Positions 1 to 7,338 of a stretch of 10,548 nt of DNA are shown here, piece by piece. Source of the stretch: Pseudomonadota bacterium (lineage in GTDB: Bacteria > Pseudomonadota > Gammaproteobacteria > Xanthomonadales > Xanthomonadaceae); assembly GCA_023423675.1 (NCBI GenBank), contig JAFAFD010000238.1, positions 1-10,548 of the forward strand. Reading direction: 5' to 3'. Within the stretch, counting starts at the first letter, position 1; every line of letters begins with the position of its first letter. The position numbers were made by a program, and so were the translations under genes. The notes under the pieces are model-generated. The model had not been told where the DNA came from. It did no database searches and worked only from the letters and a program-made list of their open reading frames with translations.

Positions 1-18
1 CCCATCAAGGACATTGCA

Positions 19-216
19 ATGCCCAAGATCAAGACCAACCGGGCAGCGGCCAAGCGTTTCCGCAAGACCGCCTCGGGCAAGTACAAGTGCGGCCACGCCA
101 ACCGTAGCCACATCCTCACGAAGAAAGCGACCAAGCGTAAGCGTAATCTGCGTCAGACGGGCCATGTCCGTGCAGAAGACGCAGGCCGTCTGGACCGCAT
201 GCTCCCTTACCTCTGA
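19..216 (+). CDS. rpmI: 50S ribosomal protein L35
   Basis: Small basic protein of the large ribosomal subunit. The 65-aa product begins [17 protein letters not shown], the classic L35 start, and is rich in Lys and Arg throughout, with the conserved C-terminal LRMLPY-type ending seen here as DRMLPYL. The length is normal for the family. The start is supported by an AAGGA Shine-Dalgarno at 7-11, 7 nt before the ATG. In this family of genomes it normally follows infC (IF-3). No infC stop codon lies in the 18 visible bases, so infC must end upstream of the window. The stop TGA overlaps the GAGGAA ribosome binding site of rplT, so the two genes are almost certainly co-transcribed and translationally close. 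Confidence 0.98.
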   Translation: MPKIKTNRAAAKRFRKTASGKYKCGHANRSHILTKKATKRKRNLRQTGHVRAEDAGRLDRMLPYL

Positions 217-227
217 GGAACTGAAAA

Positions 228-587
228 ATGGCACGAGTTAAGCGTGGCGTACAGGCGCGTCGCCGCCACAAGAAAATCCTTGATCTGGCGAAGGGCTACT
301 ACAATGCCCGTCGCAAGGTCTTCCGCGTCGCCAAGCAGGCGGTCATCAAGGCACAGCAGTACGCCTACATCGGCCGTAAGCAGAAGAAGCGCAACTTCCG
401 TTCGCTGTGGATCACCCGTATCAATGCGGCTGCCCGCATCAACGGCCTGAGCTACAGCCGCTTCATGAACGGCCTGCTGAAGGCCGGCATCACCCTGGAC
501 CGCAAGGTCCTGGCTGATATCGCCGTGCACGACGCAGCTGGTTTTGCTGCACTGGCCGAAAAGGCCAAGGGCGCACTGGCGGCATAA
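228..587 (+). CDS. rplT: 50S ribosomal protein L20
   Basis: Early-assembly protein of the 50S subunit that binds 23S rRNA. The 119-aa product starts [18 protein letters not shown] and contains the typical [19 protein letters not shown] and [18 protein letters not shown] stretches. Length and composition match the family. GAGGAA at 215-220 gives a ribosome binding site 7 nt from the ATG, overlapping the rpmI stop codon. In E. coli L20 represses its own operon by binding the infC-rpmI mRNA; that control region would lie before this window and cannot be judged here. It is followed by a 196-nt gap with a terminator before pheS, so readthrough or attenuation probably sets the ratio between ribosomal-protein and synthetase expression. 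Confidence 0.98.
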   Translation: MARVKRGVQARRRHKKILDLAKGYYNARRKVFRVAKQAVIKAQQYAYIGRKQKKRNFRSLWITRINAAARINGLSYSRFMNGLLKAGITLDRKVLADIAVHDAAGFAALAEKAKGALAA

Positions 588-1779
<1,192 letters not shown>

Positions 1780-1790
1780 GCCGCAACCAT

Positions 1791-1813
1791 GTAGAGCCGA
1801 GCCATGCTCGGCT
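1791..1813 (+). repeat. SMAG/REP palindrome between pheS and pheT
   Basis: GTAG is followed by a perfect 8-bp stem AGCCGAGC / GCTCGGCT with a CAT loop. It shares the GTAG head, loop and stem pattern of the copies at 5110, 6430 and 6468. This matches the SMAG class of REP elements of Stenotrophomonas, which are linked to RAYT transposases. It sits inside the pheST operon, 11 nt after the pheS stop. Confidence 0.85.
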
Positions 1814-1828
1814 GCTCCTAAATTCGCA

Positions 1829-1851
1829 GGCCCAGGCGCATGCGCCGGGCC
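1829..1851. repeat. Second palindrome in the pheS-pheT gap
   Basis: The 12-base palindrome GGCGCATGCGCC (1835-1846) is flanked by GGCCC (1829-1833) and GGGCC (1847-1851), giving a 10-bp hairpin with one bulged A. It ends 15 nt before the pheT start codon and could influence PheT translation or mRNA processing. It has no T-tract, so it is not an intrinsic terminator. Confidence 0.6.
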
Positions 1852-1866
1852 CACCAGGGTGACACC

Positions 1867-4248
1867 ATGAAATTCTCCGAAAACTGGCTGCGCAGCCACG
1901 TCCCGACCTCCGCTTCGCGCGATGAACTGAGCGCGGTGCTGACCGCCATCGGCCTGGAAGTGGAAGAAGTGACCGCGCTCGGCAACGGCCTGCAGCACGT
2001 GGTCGTGGCACGCATCGTCGAAGCCGTGCGCCATCCCGAAGCCGACCGCCTGCAGGTGTGCAAGGTCGACGCAGGACAGGGCGAACTGCTGCAGATCGTC
2101 TGCGGTGCGCCGAACGCACGCCCGGGCCTGGTTGCACCGCTGGCCATGGTCGGCGCGCAGATCGGCGACCTGGCGATCAAGCCGGCCAAGCTGCGCGGCG
2201 TCGAATCCAACGGCATGCTGTGCTCGGCCAAGGAACTGGGCCTGGACACCGATGCCTCGGGCCTGCTGGAACTGCCTGATGACGCGCCGGTCGGCCAGAC
2301 CCTGGTCGAGTACCTGGGCCTGCCGGACGCCAGCATCGAGATCAAGCTGACTCCCAACCGCGCCGACTGCTTCAGCGTGCGTGGCATCGCCTACGACGTG
2401 GCCGCTGCCACCCGCAGCGAAGTGCTGGATTTCGCCGCCGACGCCATTGCCGCGGTCGGCAGCCGTGAGCTGTCCATCCAGCTCGACGCCGGCGCTGAAG
2501 CGCCGCGTTACCTGGGCCGCGTCATCGAAGGCGTCAACGCCGCCGCCAAGACCCCGCTGTGGATGGCCGAGCGCCTGCGCCGCAGCGGCGTGCGTCCGGT
2601 CTCGCTGCTGGTCGACATCACCCAGTACGTGATGCTGGAACTGGGCCAGCCGATGCACGCCTACGACCTGGGCACCCTGCAGGGCAGCATCGGCGTGCGC
2701 CGTTCGCGCGCCGGCGAAGCCATCAAGCTGCTGGACGGCCGTGATGCGGTGCTGGACGAGAGTTTCCTGGTGGTCACCGACGCCGACCGTGCGGTCGGCC
2801 TGGCTGGCCTGATGGGCGGCTTCGATACCCGCGTCACCGACGACACCACCGCCGTGTTCCTGGAGGCCGCGCACTTCGCGCCGGCCGCCATCATGGGCCG
2901 TGGCCGCAAGCTGGGCCTGCACACCGATGCCGGCCACCGCTTCGAGCGTGGCGTCGACCCGGCGCTGCCGCGCGCCGCCATCGAATACGCCACCCGCCTG
3001 GTGCTGGATCTGGCCGGCGGTACCCCGGCGCCGGTTACCGAGGCGGTCAATCAGGCCGATCTGCCGCAGGCAGCGACGATCACCCTGCGCCGTGCCCGCA
3101 TCACCCGCGTGCTGGGCATCACCATTGAAGACGCCGAAGTCGAGCGCATCCTGCGCGCGCTGGGCATGGGCGTGACCGCCGCCGGCGAAGGCTGGCAGGT
3201 GACCGCGCCGAGCCGCCGCTTCGACATCGCCATCGAAGAAGACCTGATCGAGGAGCTGGCCCGCATCCACGGCTACGAGCAGATCCCGACCACCCTGCCG
3301 GGTGGCGCGGCGCGCGTGGCGATGCCGACCGAGACCCAGCTGGACGTGCTCAGCGTGCGTCGCCAGCTGGTCGCCCGCGACCTGCAGGAAACCCTGAACT
3401 TCGCCTTCGTCGACGATGCCCTGCTGACCCAGTGGCAGCTGCGCGACAACCTGGTGCCGCTGGCCAACCCGCTGTCGGCCGAGCTGGCAGTGATGCGTCC
3501 GGCGCTGCTGCCGGGCCTGGTCGCCACCCTGGGCCGCAACGCCGCCCGCCAGCTGGGTCGCGTGCGCCTGTTCGAGGTCGGCCGGGTGTTCGCCCAGCAG
3601 GCGGGCGAAGGCCAGCCGGCACCGCTGGAAACCCCGCGCGTGGCCGCCGCCGTCTGTGGCGATGCGCAGGCCGTGCAGTGGGGCCTGCCGACCCGCAAGG
3701 TGGACTTCCATGACCTGAAGGGCGACCTGGAATCGTTGGCCGCCGCCAGCGGTGCCGTGCTCGAATTCCGCCCCTCGACCCGCGCCTTCGGCCACCCGGC
3801 CCGCTCGGCCGAGGTGTACCGCGATGGCGTGGTGATCGGTTGGATCGGCCAGATCCATCCGCGCCTGGCCAAGGCCATGGACATCGATGCCGACGTCTAT
3901 GCCTTCGAGCTGGACCTGGAGGCGCTGTCGGCGCGTGCACTGGCGCGTGCCGGCGAGCTGTCGCGCTTCCCGGCCGTGCGTCGCGACCTCGCGTTCCTGG
4001 TGCCTGAACAGGTGGCCTGGAGCGACCTGGCCGCGACCATCCGCCAGGCCGCCGGCCCGCTGCTGCGCGAGCTGAACCTGTTCGACCGCTACGTCGGCCA
4101 GGGGGTCGAGCCGGGATTCAAGAGTCTCGCTATGGGCTTGATTTTGCAGGACAAGTCGCGCACTCTGACGGACCGCGACGTGGAAGCGGTGGTGGCCGAG
4201 GCGGTCACTGCGATCGAGCGTGAACACCACGCACGGATCCGCGGCTGA
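1867..4248 (+). CDS. pheT: Phenylalanyl-tRNA synthetase beta subunit
   Basis: Non-catalytic and editing subunit of phenylalanyl-tRNA synthetase, partner of PheS; it hydrolyses mischarged Tyr-tRNA-Phe. The 793-aa product (E. coli 795) has an EMAP/OB-type tRNA-binding domain (about 39-148, with IVCGAPNARPG), the B3/B4 editing region (about 205-380, PLWMAERLRRSGVRPVSLLVDIT and LGQPMHAYDL), a B5 domain (about 400-470), a class II synthetase-like core and a C-terminal FDX-ACB domain (about the last 94 residues, from SRFPAVRRDLAFL). The start at 1867 (MKFSENWLRSHV) matches the family; AGGGTG at 1856-1861 is the ribosome binding site. An in-frame ATG at 1840 lies inside a palindrome and adds a non-homologous nonapeptide, so it was rejected. 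It is 27 nt from ihfA, as in E. coli. Confidence 0.98.
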   Translation: MKFSENWLRSHVPTSASRDELSAVLTAIGLEVEEVTALGNGLQHVVVARIVEAVRHPEADRLQVCKVDAGQGELLQIVCGAPNARPGLVAPLAMVGAQIGDLAIKPAKLRGVESNGMLCSAKELGLDTDASGLLELPDDAPVGQTLVEYLGLPDASIEIKLTPNRADCFSVRGIAYDVAAATRSEVLDFAADAIAAVGSRELSIQLDAGAEAPRYLGRVIEGVNAAAKTPLWMAERLRRSGVRPVSLLVDITQYVMLELGQPMHAYDLGTLQGSIGVRRSRAGEAIKLLDGRDAVLDESFLVVTDADRAVGLAGLMGGFDTRVTDDTTAVFLEAAHFAPAAIMGRGRKLGLHTDAGHRFERGVDPALPRAAIEYATRLVLDLAGGTPAPVTEAVNQADLPQAATITLRRARITRVLGITIEDAEVERILRALGMGVTAAGEGWQVTAPSRRFDIAIEEDLIEELARIHGYEQIPTTLPGGAARVAMPTETQLDVLSVRRQLVARDLQETLNFAFVDDALLTQWQLRDNLVPLANPLSAELAVMRPALLPGLVATLGRNAARQLGRVRLFEVGRVFAQQAGEGQPAPLETPRVAAAVCGDAQAVQWGLPTRKVDFHDLKGDLESLAAASGAVLEFRPSTRAFGHPARSAEVYRDGVVIGWIGQIHPRLAKAMDIDADVYAFELDLEALSARALARAGELSRFPAVRRDLAFLVPEQVAWSDLAATIRQAAGPLLRELNLFDRYVGQGVEPGFKSLAMGLILQDKSRTLTDRDVEAVVAEAVTAIEREHHARIRG

Positions 4249-4275
4249 GCGGGAAGCACTCAGGGGTAGCAGGCA

Positions 4276-4575
4276 ATGGCATTGACCAAGGCGGAGATGG
4301 CGGAAAAGCTGTTCGACGAAGTCGGTCTGAACAAGCGGGAAGCCAAGGAATTCGTCGACGCGTTCTTCGATGTGCTGCGTGAAGCGTTGGAACAGGGACG
4401 TCAGGTGAAGCTGTCCGGCTTCGGTAATTTCGATCTGCGGCGCAAGAACCAGCGCCCGGGTCGCAACCCCAAGACCGGCGAGGAAATTCCGATTTCCGCC
4501 CGTACGGTGGTCACCTTCCGTCCGGGCCAGAAGCTCAAGGAGAGGGTGGAAGCTTATGCTGGATCCGGGCAGTAA
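4276..4575 (+). CDS. ihfA: Integration host factor alpha subunit
   Basis: Sequence-specific DNA-bending protein that works as a heterodimer with IhfB in transcription, recombination and chromosome organisation. The 99-aa product begins [20 protein letters not shown] and carries the beta-arm signature [17 protein letters not shown]. Pro65 is the residue that intercalates into DNA in E. coli IhfA, and the length equals E. coli IhfA. The [12 protein letters not shown] stretch is the HU/IHF family signature. It is 27 nt downstream of pheT in the conserved pheST-ihfA order and its 3' end overlaps the MerR-type gene by 20 nt, so all three are probably co-transcribed, though an internal ihfA promoter within pheT is possible and was not identified. 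Confidence 0.97.
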   Translation: MALTKAEMAEKLFDEVGLNKREAKEFVDAFFDVLREALEQGRQVKLSGFGNFDLRRKNQRPGRNPKTGEEIPISARTVVTFRPGQKLKERVEAYAGSGQ

Positions 4576-4912
4576 CCGCGAACTACCGCCGATCCCGGCC
4601 AAGCGCTACTTCACCATTGGTGAAGTAAGCGAGCTGTGCGACGTCAAGCCGCACGTGCTGCGCTACTGGGAAACCGAATTTCCCAGCCTTGAGCCGGCCA
4701 AGCGCCGTGGCAACCGCCGCTACTACCAGCGCCATGACGTGCTGATGGTGCGGCAGATCCGCAGCCTGCTGTACGAACAGGGTTACACCATCGGTGGCGC
4801 GCGCCTGCGCCTGGACGGTCCGGATGCGCGCGAGGAATCCGCGTTGAGCAACCAGATCATCAAGCAGGTGCGCATGGAGCTGGAAGAAGTGCTGCAATTG
4901 CTTCGCCGGTGA
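4556..4912 (+). CDS. MerR family transcriptional regulator
   Basis: Small DNA-binding regulator of unknown target. The 118-aa protein has an N-terminal winged HTH of MerR type at about 17-85: [23 protein letters not shown] is the helix-turn-helix and [13 protein letters not shown] the wing. A short C-terminal helix (95-118, [19 protein letters not shown]) resembles the dimerising coiled coil of MerR proteins. There is no ligand-binding domain and no metal-binding cysteine cluster; the only Cys is at 28. The start at 4556 is supported by AAGGAGAGG (4537-4545) inside ihfA, 10 nt upstream, and the reading frame overlaps the ihfA end by 20 nt, indicating translational coupling. A MerR-like gene next to ihfA recurs in many gammaproteobacteria. 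No metal or redox role should be inferred from the family name. Confidence 0.93.
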   Translation: MLDPGSNRELPPIPAKRYFTIGEVSELCDVKPHVLRYWETEFPSLEPAKRRGNRRYYQRHDVLMVRQIRSLLYEQGYTIGGARLRLDGPDAREESALSNQIIKQVRMELEEVLQLLRR

Positions 4913-4934
4913 TCCAAAACCCAGCGTAATCCGC

Positions 4935-4964
4935 TATACTTCACGGCCCGCCGCACTGGCGGGC
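4935..4964 (+). promoter_or_regulatory. Probable tRNA-Pro promoter -10 and leader hairpin
   Basis: TATACT at 4935-4940 is a 5/6 match to the sigma-70 -10 element and is followed by a GC-rich discriminator, as usual for stable-RNA promoters. No convincing -35 lies 16-18 nt upstream. A perfect 7-bp hairpin, GCCCGCC (4946-4952) with GGCGGGC (4958-4964), starts about where transcription would begin, so it would form most of the pre-tRNA 5' leader. Confidence 0.55.
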
Positions 4965-4980
4965 ACATCGCAGCATCAGT

Positions 4981-5057
4981 CGGGGCGTAGCGCAGCCTGG
5001 TAGCGCATCTGCCTGGGGGGCAGAGGGTCGTCGGTTCGAATCCGGCCGTCCCGACCA
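4981..5057 (+). tRNA. tRNA-Pro (anticodon GGG)
   Basis: A 77-nt cloverleaf with encoded CCA end (5055-5057) and discriminator A. The acceptor stem pairs CGGGGCG with CGTCCCG (one G-U). The anticodon stem TCTGC/GCAGA closes the 7-nt loop CTGGGGG, giving anticodon GGG, which reads proline codon CCC. The T-arm contains GGTTCGAATCC. A dedicated terminator follows, so it is an independent unit. The downstream neighbour is a toxin-antitoxin cassette; tRNA genes are common integration sites, but no repeated copy of the tRNA 3' end is visible downstream, so integration here is not demonstrated. Confidence 0.97.
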
Positions 5058-5071
5058 TTGTGATGAAACAG

Positions 5072-5104
5072 AAAGCCTGCGCAGCGATGCGTGGGCTTTT
5101 TTGT
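5072..5104 (+). terminator. Intrinsic terminator of tRNA-Pro
   Basis: A 12-bp stem, AAAGCCTGCGCA (5072-5083) with TGCGTGGGCTTT (5088-5099), includes two G-U pairs, has the tetraloop GCGA and runs into a T-tract. Confidence 0.9.
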
Positions 5105-5109
5105 TGTCC

Positions 5110-5132
5110 GTAGAGTCGAGCCATGCTCGACC
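5110..5132 (+). repeat. SMAG/REP palindrome upstream of the toxin-antitoxin operon
   Basis: GTAG is followed by AGTCGAGC, loop CAT and GCTCGACC (7 of 8 stem pairs). It is the same element as at 6430 and lies between the tRNA terminator and the higBA promoter. An ATG inside its loop region opens a frame into the toxin gene, but this is not a credible start. Confidence 0.85.
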
Positions 5133-5156
5133 GATCTTCGAGGCGCCCGCAAACAC

Positions 5157-5185
5157 TTGCGGACTATACGGCTCTGCCGTATAGT
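5157..5185 (+). promoter_or_regulatory. higBA promoter with palindromic operator
   Basis: ACTATACGGC (5163-5172) and GCCGTATAGT (5176-5185) form a perfect 10-bp inverted repeat around TCT. The right arm contains TATAGT (5180-5185), a 5/6 match to the -10 element, and a weak TTGCGG (5157-5162) sits exactly 17 nt upstream as -35. A repressor on the palindrome would block the promoter, which fits autoregulation by the HTH antitoxin or the toxin-antitoxin complex. The opposite strand has the same -10-like sequence but no -35, so transcription is expected rightward only. Confidence 0.75.
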
Positions 5186-5191
5186 GGCGAC

Positions 5192-5518
5192 ATGTCACTC
5201 CTGACCGTGATTGAGTCACCACTCTTCAGCAGTTACTGGCCCGACTATTGGACGGCGGAACAGCACAGCGAATTTATTGCCTACATTGCCGGGACTCCCG
5301 AGGCAGGCGATGTGATCCCAGGATCCGGGGGCTGCCGGAAGGTGAGGTGGTCAGGTGATGGGAAGGGAAAGCGCGGAGGGGTGCGGGTGATCTATACCCT
5401 GCGTCTCGCCAACGGCGCTGTGGTTGCCCTTACCATCTATGGCAAAGGCACCAAAGAAGATATTCCTGCGCACATTCTGCGCGAGTTGGCAGAGGAGTTG
5501 GGTCATGCCGATGAATAA
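5192..5518 (+). CDS. higB: HigB-2/RelE-like toxin (type II TA)
   Basis: Probable ribosome-dependent mRNA endonuclease of the RelE/ParE superfamily. The 108-aa product shows the HigB-2 family core GDVIPGSGGCRKVRW, then GKGKRGGVRVIY (58-68) and LTIYGKGTKEDI (80-91), the same blocks as in Vibrio cholerae HigB-2, with basic residues in positions used for catalysis in that family. It precedes its antitoxin, the reverse order typical of higBA. ATG 5192 is favoured because homologous sequence starts there. It has no Shine-Dalgarno site, and the predicted transcription start falls on or next to the ATG, so the mRNA is probably leaderless. The frame is open upstream to an ATG at 5123 inside a REP element, rejected. 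The gene appears less GC-rich than its neighbours, consistent with acquisition. Confidence 0.88.
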   Translation: MSLLTVIESPLFSSYWPDYWTAEQHSEFIAYIAGTPEAGDVIPGSGGCRKVRWSGDGKGKRGGVRVIYTLRLANGAVVALTIYGKGTKEDIPAHILRELAEELGHADE

Positions 5519-5816
5519 GAAAGAACTGGAAGCCCGTGATGCTGGCCGTAATGTTGGCGCTGAGCTGCTGGAGGCTGTTCGCTCGGTGAAAGCCGGCCAT
5601 CTTGGTGCCGTGAACATGGTGCCTGTGTCGATAGCTGCAGAGGCGCGCCAGCGCCTTGGCATGTCCCAGGCGCAATTTGCGGGAATGCTTGGCGTCTCCG
5701 TGCGTACGTTCCAGGACTGGGAGCAGGGACGTCGTGAGCCGTCCGGCGCCGCCAAAGCTCTTCTGAAGATCGCCGCCGTACGTCCAGACGCTGTGCATGA
5801 AGCGCTTGCGGTGTGA
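5505..5816 (+). CDS. higA: HigA-2-like antitoxin, Xre-type HTH
   Basis: Antitoxin that should neutralise the upstream HigB-like toxin and repress the operon. The 103-aa product has an N-terminal toxin-binding segment (1-40) and a Cro/C1-type HTH at about 44-92: the two helices are in MSQAQFAGMLGVSVRTFQDWE, followed by QGRREPSGAAKALLKI, very close to the NWEQGR-P-G-A-LLK pattern of V. cholerae HigA-2. The start at 5505 has AGAGGAG (5491-5497) 7 nt upstream; ATG 5511 is a possible alternative. It overlaps the toxin end by 14 nt, so the two are translationally coupled. The strong ribosome binding site here against none on the toxin would favour antitoxin excess. Confidence 0.9.
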   Translation: MPMNKKELEARDAGRNVGAELLEAVRSVKAGHLGAVNMVPVSIAAEARQRLGMSQAQFAGMLGVSVRTFQDWEQGRREPSGAAKALLKIAAVRPDAVHEALAV

Positions 5817-5841
5817 GGCCTTGAATCAGGGCTCGCATAAG

Positions 5842-5865
5842 AAACCCGCCGACTGGCGGGTTTTT
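5842..5865 (+). terminator. Intrinsic terminator of higBA
   Basis: AAACCCGCC (5842-5850), loop GACT, GGCGGGTTT (5855-5863), with the T-run continuing to 5865. It closes the toxin-antitoxin operon 25 nt after the higA stop. Confidence 0.92.
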
Positions 5866-6059
5866 GCTTGATACCGGGCGTTCAGGCCCGCGGCCCATGC
5901 AGCCGGGCAGTTCCCTTATCATCAGCGGACATCCGATCGCATCGGTTTTCTTCCAGTACCCACCGTCGCGCCAGCAGGCGGAGCCCCGGCTCCGGCCACC
6001 GGCGGCAACGGCGGGCGTGCTGGAAGATGCGCGGACCACGACGACCACAGGGGGTTGCG

Positions 6060-6419
6060 TTGATCAGCAGTATCGTCATTCACCGCTCGGCTGGCGCAGG
6101 CGCAGCCGGCGTCCAGGTTCTGGACACCACGTTCAAGGACAAGCGTGTCTTTGTGTCCTGGGGCCTGCGCGGCGAGGACCTCAGCCGTGAGGCCGAACCG
6201 GCCGAAACCGTTGCCGCGCGCCAGGCGCTGCAGCGCGAATCGCGGCAGGTCGAAGGGCCTCGCAGCACCGAAGTCTTCATTGCCAACCAGGCGGCCACGG
6301 CCATCAGCGTTTATCGCATGCTGAGCGAAGCACGCAGCGGCGACGCGGTGTTCTTCCTGTGTGATTCGCCCGCGGTGGTCGAGTGGCTGGTGACCGCGCT
6401 GGAGATCCAGGCGGGTTGA
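6060..6419 (+). CDS. Hypothetical protein, 119 aa, unrecognised
   Basis: I do not recognise this protein. With a TTG start at 6060 it is 119 aa and begins MISSIVIHRSAGAGAAG. AGGGGG at 6049-6054 is a good ribosome binding site 5 nt before the TTG; an in-frame ATG at 6027 is the main alternative. The sequence looks soluble: alternating short hydrophobic strands (SSIVIH, KRVFVSWGL, STEVFIAN, DAVFFLCD) and helices (about 49-63, 78-93, 104-116), so a small alpha/beta fold is plausible. There is no signal peptide or membrane segment. A single Cys lies at 101. The gap 5866-6059 before it shows no clear promoter, only a weak 5-bp hairpin (CCGAT / ATCGG, 5933-5945) followed by TTTT. A REP pair follows 10 nt after the stop and separates it from the convergent racemase gene. 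Confidence 0.72.
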   Translation: MISSIVIHRSAGAGAAGVQVLDTTFKDKRVFVSWGLRGEDLSREAEPAETVAARQALQRESRQVEGPRSTEVFIANQAATAISVYRMLSEARSGDAVFFLCDSPAVVEWLVTALEIQAG

Positions 6420-6429
6420 AGCGCCCTCT

Positions 6430-6490
6430 GTAGAGTCGAGCCATGCTCGACTGCTTCTGCCAACGGCAGTCGAGCACGGCTCGACTCTAC
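6430..6490. repeat. Tail-to-tail pair of SMAG/REP elements
   Basis: One copy on the + strand (6430-6452: GTAG, AGTCGAGC, CAT, GCTCGACT) and one on the - strand (6468-6490, loop CGT as read on the minus strand, ending CTAC) are separated by 15 nt. Each forms its own 8-bp hairpin, and the two can also pair with each other into one stem of about 23 bp. They sit between convergent genes, the common REP location, and may stabilise mRNA 3' ends or act as a bidirectional transcription barrier. The CTA at 6487-6489 is the stop codon of the minus-strand racemase. Confidence 0.9.
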
Positions 6491-7188
6491 AAAGGGCTTG
6501 CCAGCGCGGCATCCACGGCGGCGCGCGCGTGCAGGGTGGTGGTGTCGAACAACGGCACCGGGCTGTCCTGCGCGCGGACCAGCAGCATGATCTCGGTGCA
6601 GCCCAGGATGATCGCTTCGGCGCCGCGCGCGACCAGGCGCTGGCTCACCTCCACATACACCTGTCGCGAGGCCTCGCTGACCACGCCGGCAATCAGCTCG
6701 TGGTAGATGATGTCGTGCACGTCGCGGCGGTCGTCGGCATCCGGCACCAGTACCTCCAGCCCGAAGCGTTCGCTCAGCCGGCCGCGGTAGAAGTCCTCTT
6801 CCATGGTGAACGCCGTGCCGAGCAGGCCGACCGTGCGCACGCCCGTGCGCAGGATGGCCTCGGCAGTGGGATCTGCAATGTGCAGCAGCGGCAGTGGGCA
6901 GGCGGCTTCCAGCTGTGGCGCCAGCTTGTGCATGGTGTTGGTGCAGACCACCAGCAGCTCGGCGCCACCCGCCTGCAGCCGGCGGGCGGCATCGATCATC
7001 TCCGCGCCCAGCGCGTCCCAGTCGCCGTCGTGCTGCAGCTGCTTGATGCGGGCGAAATCCACCGACCACAGCAGCAGCTGCGCCGAGTGCGCACCGCCCA
7101 GCCGCTGGCGGACATCCTCGTTGATGAGGCGGTAGTACTGCGCTGAGCTTTCCCAGCTCATGCCGCCGATCAGTCCCAGGGTCTTCAT
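6487..7188 (-). CDS. ygeA: Broad-specificity amino acid racemase, YgeA/aspartate-glutamate racemase family
   Basis: Pyridoxal-phosphate-independent racemase that interconverts L- and D-amino acids using two cysteines. The 233-aa product starts MKTLGLIGGMSWESSAQYYR and is very close in pattern to E. coli YgeA (230 aa). The catalytic pair is visible as Cys82 in VVCTNTMHK and Cys197 in ILGCTEI; EEDFYRGRLSERFG is also typical. The start at 7188 has GGAGAC about 6 nt upstream on the minus strand; the longer open frame reaching back to 8007 overlaps the exporter gene antisense and was rejected. The stop TAG is contributed by a REP element. It is divergent from the amino acid exporter at 7339 with 150 bp between them, so a shared link to amino acid overflow or D-amino acid handling is possible but inferred. 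Confidence 0.93.
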   Translation of the reverse strand: MKTLGLIGGMSWESSAQYYRLINEDVRQRLGGAHSAQLLLWSVDFARIKQLQHDGDWDALGAEMIDAARRLQAGGAELLVVCTNTMHKLAPQLEAACPLPLLHIADPTAEAILRTGVRTVGLLGTAFTMEEDFYRGRLSERFGLEVLVPDADDRRDVHDIIYHELIAGVVSEASRQVYVEVSQRLVARGAEAIILGCTEIMLLVRAQDSPVPLFDTTTLHARAAVDAALASPL

Positions 7189-7338
7189 GCGTGTCTCCGT
7201 GCTGGAAACCGCATTGCAGCACAGACCGGCCCCCGCATGCTGGCCGCCTTCTGTAACCGTCGATCGCGCCCCAGGCTGTACGTACCGCCGCGCGACGCCA
7301 GTCCGTAAGCTGGTGGGCTTCCCGCGTCGAGAACAGCA

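Noticed and set aside
1840..1866. Upstream pheT start at ATG 1840
   Set aside because: It lies within a palindrome and adds nine residues unlike PheT. ATG 1867 has a ribosome binding site and the family N-terminus.
5123..5191. Upstream toxin start at ATG 5123
   Set aside because: The ATG is in a REP element, upstream of the promoter and operator. The added residues do not resemble HigB proteins.
5058..5900. tRNA-Pro as an integration (att) site for the toxin-antitoxin cassette
   Set aside because: No repeat of the tRNA 3' end is visible downstream and there is no integrase gene in the window.
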